Counted from the stretch's first letter, positions 1-5,989 are shown. The stretch: 10,518 bases of DNA from Micropepsaceae bacterium (GCA_025450355.1 JANWHR010000041.1:1-10518); one strand, 5' to 3'. Notes: a model not told the origin generated them from the letters alone. A program made the numbers and translations.

Positions 1-1516
1 ACGGCTCAGCCCGGCGCTTTTCCACCAGCAGCAAACGCTCTGCACAGGATTCGATCACCCGGCGATCATGACTGATCAGCAGCACGGCGCCCTCGTAGTC
101 GTTCAGCGCGTTGAGCAATTCCTCGCGCCCGTCAATATCCAGGTGGTTGGTCGGCTCGTCCAGGATCAGAAGATTCGGCCGGTCGAGTGTCGCAATTGCG
201 AGCAGGAGCCGGGCGCGTTCTCCGCCCGAGAGCGACTCAACCGGCGTCTCTGCCTTGACGCCGGAAAAGCCAAATCCGCCCAATCGTGCGCGTGCGGTGG
301 TCTGGTCCAGCGATGGCCGGTAATGCGACAGCACCTGGAGCGGTGTTTGCGCGCCATCCAGCTCTTCGAGTTGATGCTGCGCGAAATAGCCGGCCACCAG
401 TTTGCGTGCGCGGGTGATCTCGCCTGAGAACGGCTCGAGCCGGCCGGCCATCAATTTGGCCAGAGTCGATTTGCCGTTGCCGTTACGCCCCAGCAATGCG
501 ATCCGGTCATCCGAGCCGATACCCAGGGAAAGGTTGGCAAACACCGGATTCTGCGGGTCGTATCCGGCGCAAACTTTGCTCATTCGGATCAACGGAGGGG
601 CCACAGCATCGGGTTGCGGCAGGCGAATCGGCGGCAGATCGTCTGCGACGGCCACCGGCTGGGTTTTCAGCCGTTCCAGCCATTTCAGCCGGCTTTGCGC
701 CTGGCGTGCCTTCGATGCTTTGTACCGAAAACGGTCAACAAAGCCCTGAATTCTTTTGCGCTGCGCCTCGACCTGCGCCCGGCCGGCCGAATCGAGCGCG
801 CGCTTCTGTTCGCGCACCTCGACGAACGAATCATAACCGCCCCCATAGAGCGTCAGCTTTCCGTGTTCGAGATGCAGGATCGAATCCACCGCACGGTTCA
901 GAAGATCGCGGTCATGGCTCACCAGCAAAACGGTGCCGCGGTAGCGCCTGAGATGGTCTTCGAGCCATAACGATCCCTCAAGGTCGAGATAATTGGTTGG
1001 TTCATCGAGGAGAAGCAGATCGGGAGTGGCAAACAGCAGGGCGGCGAGCGCCACCCGCATACGCCAACCGCCAGAAAATTCGGCGCACGGGCGCAGCTGC
1101 TCGCGCTGCGAAAACCCCAGACCTGCGAGAATTCGCGCTGCGCGTGCTGGTGCGGCATAGGCATCGATCTCTTCAAGTCTCGCGTGTATTGCGGAGAGTG
1201 CGTGCGGGTCGGGAATGCCTTCCAGCTGCCGCAGCAGGCTCGCCCGTTCGGTGTCCGCCGCCAACACGGTCTCGATCAGCGTTTGCCCGCCGCCAGGCGC
1301 TTCCTGCGCAACCGAGCCAATGCGCCAGTGCCTGCTGGTTTCAACCTTGCCGCTCTCGGTTTCGTGTTCTCCCAGAATGAGCCGCAGGAGTGTGGTCTTG
1401 CCGGCACCGTTCCGCCCGATCAGGCCCACTTTCCGCCCGTCGGAAATCGCGGCACTTGCGTCATCCAGCACCGCTCGTCCGGCAATCCGGACTGTCACAT
1501 TGTTCAGGATCAGCAT
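1..1516 (-). CDS. yheS: ABC-F family ATPase, YheS type (3' end outside window)
   Basis: Soluble ABC-F protein with two ATPase domains and no membrane segments; the family acts on translating ribosomes at the E site. 505 residues are visible from the ATG at 1516. Domain 1 has Walker A GRNGAGKT (34-41), signature FSGGW (147-151), Walker B LLLLDEPTN (167-175) and switch His201. A charged interdomain linker follows (about 235-285, rich in Arg/Lys/Gln, with RFRYKASKARQAQSR at 262-276), corresponding to the P-site tRNA-interaction motif. Domain 2 has Walker A GRNGNGKS (343-350), signature LSGGE (429-433), Walker B LLILDEPTNHLD (449-460) and His483. Both catalytic glutamates (172, 454) are present. 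The linker, FSGGWRMR and GYFAQHQLE (376-384) resemble E. coli YheS more than Uup, EttA or YbiT as I remember them. About 100-130 C-terminal residues should lie beyond base 1. There is no clear Shine-Dalgarno; the start lies 7 nt after the preceding stop, suggesting translational coupling. Confidence 0.93.
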   Translation of the reverse strand, partial: MLILNNVTVRIAGRAVLDDASAAISDGRKVGLIGRNGAGKTTLLRLILGEHETESGKVETSRHWRIGSVAQEAPGGGQTLIETVLAADTERASLLRQLEGIPDPHALSAIHARLEEIDAYAAPARAARILAGLGFSQREQLRPCAEFSGGWRMRVALAALLFATPDLLLLDEPTNYLDLEGSLWLEDHLRRYRGTVLLVSHDRDLLNRAVDSILHLEHGKLTLYGGGYDSFVEVREQKRALDSAGRAQVEAQRKRIQGFVDRFRYKASKARQAQSRLKWLERLKTQPVAVADDLPPIRLPQPDAVAPPLIRMSKVCAGYDPQNPVFANLSLGIGSDDRIALLGRNGNGKSTLAKLMAGRLEPFSGEITRARKLVAGYFAQHQLEELDGAQTPLQVLSHYRPSLDQTTARARLGGFGFSGVKAETPVESLSGGERARLLLAIATLDRPNLLILDEPTNHLDIDGREELLNALNDYEGAVLLISHDRRVIESCAERLLLVEKRRAEP

Positions 1517-1523
1517 TGGCGGT

Positions 1524-2504
1524 TCAGATTTTGAACGTCTCCAGCGTTGCCGGATGGAAAAGCTCTTCGACGCTCACCCGGCGCGGCGAAATTCCCTGGG
1601 CGTGGTGATGGTGCAGGAACGCGTCCAGAGTTTTGCGGTTCGCCTCGACGCCATAGGGCCAGAAATCTTCGCCCATCAGTTCGCGCGCATCCTTCAGCTG
1701 TTCCTCCACGAAGGGCATGGTCACCTTGGTCGCCGAGACGTCGGACAATTGGTCGAGCGCAATCTTTTTCGATTGTTGGAATGCCTTCAGCACCGCTGCC
1801 GGAAGCCAGGGGTGCTTTTCCACCAGCGCGCGCCGGACCCCCACCAGATGCATGATGGGAAAAATTCCGGTGCGCCGGAAATAATCTTTGGCTGCCGCCA
1901 TCGGATCGGGAAACAGCCAGCCGATGTTGCGCGACGGGATTGCCGGCGCGCGTGGCGCAATGAATCCGTCGATTTCACCGCCCATCAGCAGTTCCGAAAT
2001 GGTTTTCCCTTCCGGCGCATCGCTCAAATGGACGCCGGGCGGAAGTTGGATTGCAATCTTTTCCGGTCGCGCCGGATGTTCGATGCCGCCGCGCACCCAT
2101 TCGATGTCCGCAGGGCTGACCGCGAAATCATCATCGAGAATTGCGCGCGCCCACACATTCGCGGTGAGCTGATACTCCGGTACGCCGACGCGCTTTCCCC
2201 TAAGGTCCTGCGGTCTCGCGATCCGGTCCGTGCGCACGAAGATCGAAGTGTGGCGAAAGCACCGGGAAACAAACGCCGGAATTCCGACATAGGGACATTG
2301 GCCCAGCGCGGTTTTCAGGGTGAAGCTCGAGAGCGATAATTCGCAGATGTCGAAATCCTCTGTCCGAAACGCGCGAAAGAAGATTTCCTCCGGAACCAGC
2401 TTCATGAATACGGCATCCACGCCGTCGATTTTCACGGTTCCGTCGATCAGCGGCCGGTTGCGATCATAATCCCCGATGGCGACAGACAGATTCAGCAGCG
2501 ACAT
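1524..2504 (-). CDS. 4,5-dihydroxyphthalate decarboxylase-family protein (periplasmic-binding-protein fold)
   Basis: 326-residue protein resembling the family annotated as 4,5-dihydroxyphthalate decarboxylase, which shares the fold of NrtA/SsuA/TauA-like solute-binding proteins. Recognisable stretches are GDYDR (11-15), PEEIFFR (38-44), FDICELSLSSF (51-61), RCFRHTSIFV (81-90), GKRVGVPEYQLTANVWAR (103-120), the FRRTGIFPIMH block, and a C-terminal ISPRRVSVEELFHP block. The start is the ATG at 2504 because it has a good Shine-Dalgarno (AAAGGGG, 6 nt upstream) and the family begins with this short strand before GDYDR. The frame stays open upstream to 2786, but that would overlap ndk. No signal peptide is visible, so the product is probably cytoplasmic and more likely an enzyme or sensor than a transporter component. 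No permease, ATPase subunit or aromatic-degradation gene lies nearby. The true substrate is unknown. It heads a likely two-gene unit with yheS. Confidence 0.85.
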   Translation of the reverse strand: MSLLNLSVAIGDYDRNRPLIDGTVKIDGVDAVFMKLVPEEIFFRAFRTEDFDICELSLSSFTLKTALGQCPYVGIPAFVSRCFRHTSIFVRTDRIARPQDLRGKRVGVPEYQLTANVWARAILDDDFAVSPADIEWVRGGIEHPARPEKIAIQLPPGVHLSDAPEGKTISELLMGGEIDGFIAPRAPAIPSRNIGWLFPDPMAAAKDYFRRTGIFPIMHLVGVRRALVEKHPWLPAAVLKAFQQSKKIALDQLSDVSATKVTMPFVEEQLKDARELMGEDFWPYGVEANRKTLDAFLHHHHAQGISPRRVSVEELFHPATLETFKI

Positions 2505-2531
2505 GGTCGTCCCCTTTGCAACGCGGTCGCT

Positions 2532-2560
2532 GGAATAGGAAAATTCCCCGCCGGAAGCAA
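2532..2560 (-). promoter_or_regulatory. candidate promoter of the decarboxylase-like gene, with dyad over the -10
   Basis: Read on the minus strand there is TTGCTT (2560-2555), a 17-nt spacer and TATTCC (2537-2532), which would give a leader of roughly 20 nt ending in the AAAGGGG ribosome site. An inverted repeat GGAAT-N6-ATTCC (2532-2547) covers the -10 element and could be an operator. The match to consensus is moderate; this is inference from spacing and hexamers only. Confidence 0.4.
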
Positions 2561-2563
2561 AGC

Positions 2564-2593
2564 TTGCAGGCGTACAAGAGCGCTCGCTATAAG
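2564..2593 (+). promoter_or_regulatory. candidate sigma70-type promoter of ndk
   Basis: TTGCAG (2564-2569), an 18-nt spacer and TATAAG (2588-2593) precede ndk, placing transcription start near 2600 and a leader of about 20 nt that holds the GAGGG ribosome site (2607-2611). Its -35 lies 3 nt from the -35 of the opposing candidate promoter, so the two would be back to back. Confidence 0.5.
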
Positions 2594-2618
2594 GCGCGGC
2601 TCTGAAGAGGGAATTTAC

Positions 2619-3041
2619 ATGGCGCCTGAGCGCACGCTTTCGATCATCAAGCCTGACGCGACGCGAAGAAATCTCACGGGCGAAATTCTTTCGCGCTTCG
2701 AAAAAGCGGGCCTGAGGGTTGTTGCGCAAAAGCGTCTGCTCCTGTCCCGCCCTCAGGCCGAAGCTTTTTATGCGGTTCATCGGCAACGGCCGTTTTTCGC
2801 CGGTCTGGTGAACTTCATGACCTCAGGCCCTGTCGTGATTCAGGTTCTTGAAGGCGAAGGGGCCATTTCAAAGAACCGGGAAGTCATGGGCGCAACCGAT
2901 CCGCAGAAAGCCGCGCCGGGAACAATCCGCAGGGACTTTGCCGAAAACATCGAAGCCAATTCCGTCCATGGCTCCGACGGGCCCGATACCGCCGCGGAAG
3001 AAATCCGCTTCTTCTTCAGCACAATGGAGATTACGGGGTAG
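2619..3041 (+). CDS. ndk: nucleoside diphosphate kinase
   Basis: 140 residues, the usual length of bacterial Ndk. It transfers the gamma phosphate from ATP to nucleoside diphosphates through a phosphohistidine and balances NTP and dNTP pools in the cytoplasm. The N-terminus ERTLSIIKPDA (4-14) carries Lys11. The other catalytic or nucleotide-binding residues of the family are present: Tyr51, Arg87 in KNREVMGATDP, Thr93, Arg104, Asn114, and the catalytic His117 in NSVHGSD (114-120). The ATG at 2619 follows a GAGGG Shine-Dalgarno. The gene stands alone on the plus strand, divergent from the decarboxylase-like/yheS pair and convergent with purN, and likely forms a single-gene transcript ending in the hairpin at 3035-3070. 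Ndk next to a YheS-type ABC-F gene is, as I recall, common in Alphaproteobacteria. Confidence 0.98.
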   Translation: MAPERTLSIIKPDATRRNLTGEILSRFEKAGLRVVAQKRLLLSRPQAEAFYAVHRQRPFFAGLVNFMTSGPVVIQVLEGEGAISKNREVMGATDPQKAAPGTIRRDFAENIEANSVHGSDGPDTAAEEIRFFFSTMEITG

Positions 3042-3070
3042 CGCCGGCGGCCCGAGGGCGCGGTTACCCC
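3035..3070. terminator. hairpin between convergent ndk and purN, probable bidirectional terminator
   Basis: GGGGTAGCGCC (3035-3045) pairs with GGCGC (3057-3061) and TACCCC (3065-3070), giving an 11-bp stem with a 3-nt bulge (3062-3064) and an 11-nt loop. The ndk stop codon (3039-3041) is in one arm, and the purN stop codon (3064-3066) spans the bulge and the other arm. No run of T follows on either strand, so classical intrinsic termination is uncertain; the hairpin could instead protect both mRNA 3' ends from exonucleases. Confidence 0.5.
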
Positions 3071-3714
3071 TCTGCCGGATTGATCAGGAATTCACCGGCG
3101 CAGCGATAAGCACCGAAAACCGTCTTGCCGTTCTCCAGCCGTACGCTCCGGTCCGCAACCATCTTCAGCGCCTGCGGATAGATTTTGTGCTCCGCTTCCA
3201 GCACGCGCGCCGCAAGGGCTTCGGTAGTGTCATCTGGGCCGACAGGAACAGCGGCCTGTACGATCGCAGGGCCCGAATCCATTTCCGGCGTGACGTAATG
3301 CACCGTACAGCCCGAAATCCGCACTCCGGATTCAACCGCCCGTTCGTGCACGCGGGTGCCCCTGAAGGAAGGCAGGAGTGATGGATGAATATTGATCAGC
3401 CGCCCCTGCCACCTTGCGACGAAGCCGTCGCCCAGGATGCGCATGAATCCGGCGAGGCAGATGAGTCCGATTTTCTCTTCCTGCAATACGGCGTCGAGCG
3501 CGGAATCAAAATCTTCGCGTCGCTGAAATTCGGTATGGGCGATGACTTGCTGCGGTATTCCCGCTGCTCTCGCATGATTCAGCCCGGGTGCATTCGGCAC
3601 ATTTGAGATCACAAGGACAATCTCCGCTGGAAACACCTCTGCCGAACAGGCTGTGATCAGCGATTTCAGATTGCTACCGCGTCCGGAAATCAGAACGGCC
3701 GTTCGAATGCGCAT
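3064..3714 (-). CDS. purN: phosphoribosylglycinamide formyltransferase
   Basis: 216-residue GAR transformylase. It transfers a formyl group from 10-formyltetrahydrofolate to GAR, the third step of de novo purine synthesis, in the cytoplasm. The N-terminal phosphate-binding loop reads VLISGRGSNL (7-16). The catalytic triad of the family is visible as Asn108 and His110 in INIHPSLLPSFRGT (107-120) and Asp146 in PEMDSGP (143-149). The start at 3714 was chosen because its ATG overlaps the purM stop by one base (TGATG) and gives the family length; the longer open frame reaching 3924 only runs inside purM. The overlap indicates translational coupling, so PurM and PurN should be made together. Confidence 0.97.
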   Translation of the reverse strand: MRIRTAVLISGRGSNLKSLITACSAEVFPAEIVLVISNVPNAPGLNHARAAGIPQQVIAHTEFQRREDFDSALDAVLQEEKIGLICLAGFMRILGDGFVARWQGRLINIHPSLLPSFRGTRVHERAVESGVRISGCTVHYVTPEMDSGPAIVQAAVPVGPDDTTEALAARVLEAEHKIYPQALKMVADRSVRLENGKTVFGAYRCAGEFLINPAEG

Positions 3715-4778
3715 CACTCCAGCCGGCCGCTGAAACGGACCTTGGGCTCGTGCCCATCGTTTTCGATGAGCGAGCCGATCATGAATGTCTGTTCGCCGGC
3801 ATTTCCGAAGGCCGCAATCACCTCCTCTGCACGTTCGCAATCCGCGACCACGATCAGCCCGACACCGCAATTGAAAGTGGTAACCATCTCGGCTTCCGCG
3901 ATATTGGCCTCTTTTTGCAGCCACGAAAAAACACCCGGTAATCTCCAGGTGGAAAGGTCGACTGCGGCATCAAGGGTCTCCGGCAGCACGCGCGGGACGT
4001 TCCCCGGAATTCCCGATCCGGTAATGTGCGCCAACCCTTTGACCCCGCCCGTTGCGATGGCCGCCAGCGCGCTGCGCACATAGAGTTTCGTAGGGATGAG
4101 CAGCACATCCGCCAGCGACTGGTCTGTGAACGGCGCGGTCGCGTCGAGCGGCACAGTCGCGGTTTCCAGAATCTTCCGGACCAGTGAAAACCCGTTGGAG
4201 TGCAGTCCGGACGATGCGACCCCGATCAGTACATCGCCCGCCCGCATCGTGTTCCTTTTGGGCAGAATGGCGCCGCGCTCCACGGCGCCGACCGCAAATC
4301 CCGCGAGGTCAAAATCGCCGCGCGCATACATGCCCGGCATTTCCGCGGTCTCGCCACCGATCAGCGCACATCCACACGCCTTGCACGCGCGCGCGATCCC
4401 ATCGATCACCTGGGCCGCCTCGTCGACGTTCAGGGCGGCGGTTGCGAAATAATCCAGAAAGAACAGGGGTTCGGCGCCCTGAACCACAAGGTCGTTGACG
4501 CACATCGCAACCAGGTCCTGGCCGATGCTGTCGAAGCGTTTCGCTGCGATCGCCAGTTTCAGTTTCGTGCCAACACCATCGGTGGACGCGACCAGCACGG
4601 GGTCGGCAAAACCCGCCGCTTTCAGGTCAAACAGCCCGCCAAATCCACCGAGTGAGGCATCTGTGCCGGGCCGCGCAGTGGCTTTTGCTGCCGGCGCGAT
4701 TCGTTCAACCAATGCGTCGCCGGCGTCGATATCGACGCCGGCTGCCTTGTAGGTCAGCGGAAAATTACGGGAATTCAT
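3714..4778 (-). CDS. purM: phosphoribosylformylglycinamidine cyclo-ligase (AIR synthetase)
   Basis: 354 residues. It converts FGAM and ATP to AIR, the fifth step of purine synthesis. Family motifs appear in order: YKAAGVDIDAG (10-20), STDGVGTK (65-72), VNDLVVQGAEPLFFLDY (94-110), IGGETAEMPGMY (140-151), SSGLHSNGFSLVR (189-201) and AHITGSGIPGNVPRVLP (from 250). In the last block the usual ITGGG is ITGSG, with Ser255 (codon TCG) in place of the second Gly. The ATG at 4778 gives the expected short N-terminus before YKAAGVDIDAG. It has no separated Shine-Dalgarno; a GGG sits directly against the ATG, and a -10-like element ends only 6 nt upstream, so the mRNA may be leaderless. purN follows with a 1-nt overlap. 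Confidence 0.97.
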   Translation of the reverse strand: MNSRNFPLTYKAAGVDIDAGDALVERIAPAAKATARPGTDASLGGFGGLFDLKAAGFADPVLVASTDGVGTKLKLAIAAKRFDSIGQDLVAMCVNDLVVQGAEPLFFLDYFATAALNVDEAAQVIDGIARACKACGCALIGGETAEMPGMYARGDFDLAGFAVGAVERGAILPKRNTMRAGDVLIGVASSGLHSNGFSLVRKILETATVPLDATAPFTDQSLADVLLIPTKLYVRSALAAIATGGVKGLAHITGSGIPGNVPRVLPETLDAAVDLSTWRLPGVFSWLQKEANIAEAEMVTTFNCGVGLIVVADCERAEEVIAAFGNAGEQTFMIGSLIENDGHEPKVRFSGRLE

Positions 4779-4813
4779 CCCGTTCTAGTACGGGCGGGCA
4801 CGAACCGAGGCAA
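4779..4813 (-). promoter_or_regulatory. candidate purM promoter with CTAG-centred dyad at the start codon
   Basis: On the minus strand there is TTGCCT (4813-4808), a 17-nt spacer and TACTAG (4790-4785), followed by only 6 nt before the purM ATG, so transcription would begin at or very near the start codon. The 16-nt sequence CCCGTTCTAGTACGGG (4779-4794) is a palindrome with a single T-T mismatch. It covers the -10 element and abuts the ATG, as a repressor operator could. No E. coli PurR-type box was recognised. Confidence 0.45.
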
Positions 4814-4822
4814 GTGACCGGG

Positions 4823-4852
4823 TGGATGCGCCGCCGTCCGGTGACGCATCCA
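4823..4852 (-). terminator. hairpin downstream of the Spy-like gene, probable terminator
   Basis: TGGATGCG (4823-4830) pairs perfectly with CGCATCCA (4845-4852). Inside the loop, CCG (4831-4833) can pair with CGG (4839-4841), leaving a 3-nt bulge (4842-4844) and a 5-nt loop. It begins 10 nt after the Spy-like stop codon and ends 9 nt before the candidate purM -35, so it would separate the two transcription units. No T run follows on the minus strand, so factor-dependent termination or 3'-end protection is possible. Confidence 0.45.
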
Positions 4853-4862
4853 GCAACAGAGA

Positions 4863-5525
4863 TTAGCCGGGTGTGCGATTGTACCCTGGAGCAAACCCGG
4901 GACCGTAGCCGGGCCGTGGCGGCGCATTGCCCTGGCCGCCAGCGAAACCGCGGCGCGCCGGCCGGAACAGCAGCTGGTCGGCAAACCGCTTCTGCTCGTC
5001 GCTGAGCGATGCGTAGAGAGGACGCAGCGCGCGCAACGTGGTGTCAAGATCGGCACTTCGCCGTTCCAGTGTCCGCTCCCGAAGCTCCAGCCGCTGAACC
5101 ACATTGCCGTTTCCGCGCTCACGGTCGAGCGCGCTCTCCCGGGGCTGTGCAGCCATATTCTTCATGCCGGTGGCGAATTGGGTCCACGCCCCTTCCTGTG
5201 CAGGCGTGATGCCGAGGCGCTGATGCAGGAACGCCAGCCGCCGGTCGAGCCGGTTCTCCGCGCCGCGTTGTTCGTCCCCGCCGCGGTTGAATCCGGGACC
5301 ATATCCGTATTGGCCCTGCCGTCCGTACTGTGGCGGCGGTGCCGGGTATTGCGGTCCGGACGGCGGTGGCGGAGAATATTGCGGGGTTTGAGATTGCGCG
5401 CCCGGGTACTGTGGACCGGGTAAGGTTTGAGGCTGCGCCTGGCCGGTGGATGCCGTCGCGGTCACCGCGACAGCCAGACTGATTCCAAGCGCCGAAATAG
5501 CGCGCTTCAATGCAAGCTGGGTCAT
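4863..5525 (-). CDS. secreted Spy/CpxP-like (LTXXQ-type) protein with Pro/Tyr-rich tails
   Basis: 220 residues. A signal peptide is clear: Lys7/Arg8, a hydrophobic Ala/Val stretch (9-25) and likely cleavage after GQA (28-30), which predicts a periplasmic product. Residues 31-83 are low-complexity, rich in Pro, Gln, Tyr and Gly, with repeated PQY units at 38-41, 48-50, 58-61 and 65-67. Residues 88-188 are predicted helical and charged, with two LTxxQ-like motifs, ITPAQ (106-110) and LSDEQ (174-178), as in the Spy/CpxP family of periplasmic stress chaperones. Residues 189-220 return to Gly/Pro/Tyr-rich sequence. The start ATG at 5525 has AGGAG 7 nt upstream. By family it may bind unfolded or metal-stressed envelope proteins, but its client and inducer are unknown. 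It is longer than E. coli Spy (about 160) because of the tails. It looks monocistronic. Confidence 0.8.
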   Translation of the reverse strand: MTQLALKRAISALGISLAVAVTATASTGQAQPQTLPGPQYPGAQSQTPQYSPPPPSGPQYPAPPPQYGRQGQYGYGPGFNRGGDEQRGAENRLDRRLAFLHQRLGITPAQEGAWTQFATGMKNMAAQPRESALDRERGNGNVVQRLELRERTLERRSADLDTTLRALRPLYASLSDEQKRFADQLLFRPARRGFAGGQGNAPPRPGYGPGFAPGYNRTPG

Positions 5526-5542
5526 GTTTTGCTCCTGGGCAC

Positions 5543-5564
5543 TCGGCGCAGCTCGAAGCGCCGA
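5543..5564 (-). promoter_or_regulatory. hairpin in the 5' leader of the Spy-like gene
   Basis: TCGGCGC (5543-5549) and GCGCCGA (5558-5564) form a perfect 7-bp inverted repeat with an 8-nt loop. It lies 17 nt upstream of the start codon and just upstream of the AGGAG ribosome site, inside the predicted leader. It could influence translation or mRNA stability, or be a DNA operator; which one cannot be told from sequence. Confidence 0.35.
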
Positions 5565-5582
5565 AACACCCCTCCGCGGGCA

Positions 5583-5610
5583 AATTTAGAACCGTACACA
5601 ACTGATTCAA
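5583..5610 (-). promoter_or_regulatory. candidate promoter of the Spy-like gene
   Basis: In a locally AT-rich patch the minus strand has TTGAAT (5610-5605), a 16-nt spacer and TAAATT (5588-5583), each matching consensus at four of six positions. Transcription would start near 5576, giving a leader of about 50 nt that contains the 5543-5564 hairpin. No CpxR-like direct repeat and no EcfG-type GGAAC/CGTT pair was noticed. Confidence 0.35.
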
Positions 5611-5674
5611 CTAACAATAATTTAAGCCGCTGGTCGAAACCCTGGGGGTGATCCGGTAAAGAACAGGGGCAGCC

Positions 5675-5776
5675 ATGATCCGAGAGGGCGCAATCGCCGC
5701 AAATTGGTTAGCTTTGGACGCAACGTCGGGGGAAATGGATTTCACGAGTCGGTATCCGAATATTCTTTGGTCGTGA
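5675..5776 (+). CDS. possible 33-residue small ORF, unrecognised
   Basis: ATG at 5675 preceded by AGGGG (5665-5669) with a 5-nt spacer, running to TGA at 5774-5776. The peptide starts MIREGAIAANWLALD and has no signal peptide, membrane segment or motif that I recognise. It sits in a region with no other gene. An ORF of this length with a chance ribosome site is expected often, so support is weak. Confidence 0.13.
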   Translation: MIREGAIAANWLALDATSGEMDFTSRYPNILWS

Positions 5777-5951
5777 TTTGCCGCCCAAAACCGGCACGCG
5801 GGCTGTTTTTCAACCCGATTCCTGGCGATCGTCTCGGCGTTCCGGGCGGCGTTCTGGAGAGCAGCACATTCCCCGGTTCAGCTTCAGCCCGTCCGCCTGC
5901 TGGCCTAATTCGTTCTCGATTCGCGAATTTCAAACGCCCTGGACCGGTTTG

Positions 5952-5982
5952 TTGCCCGCACCGGACCGTGCGCAATTTCTTT
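5952..5982 (+). terminator. terminator-like hairpin with T-rich tail in the intergenic region
   Basis: TTGC (5952-5955) plus GCAC (5958-5961) pair with GTGC (5968-5971) plus GCAA (5972-5975), an 8-bp stem with a CC bulge and a 6-nt loop. It is followed directly by TTTCTTT (5976-5982) on the plus strand. It lies upstream of the DUF2066 promoter candidate, so it would end a transcript from within the gap rather than the operon. The stem is short and bulged. Confidence 0.25.
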
Positions 5983-5989
5983 CGCGGGC

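Noticed and set aside
1..1516. yheS as a truncated pseudogene
   Set aside because: The frame is intact through both ATPase domains and is cut only by the window edge; the same applies to ppk at the right end.
1215..2339. 374-codon plus-strand open frame antisense to yheS and the decarboxylase-like gene
   Set aside because: It crosses two well-supported minus-strand genes and has no recognisable domain; long antisense frames are common in GC-rich coding DNA.
2505..2786. 94-residue N-terminal extension of the decarboxylase-like frame
   Set aside because: It overlaps ndk and both promoter candidates on the opposite strand, lacks family resemblance, and the ATG at 2504 has a good ribosome site.
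3715..3924. 70-residue N-terminal extension of the purN frame
   Set aside because: It lies wholly inside purM in another frame; the purM/purN TGATG overlap marks the true start.
5281..5440. Repeat array such as a CRISPR in the GC-rich repeated stretch
   Set aside because: The repeats are irregular, in frame, and encode the PQY-rich tail of the Spy-like protein; there are no spacers of uniform length.
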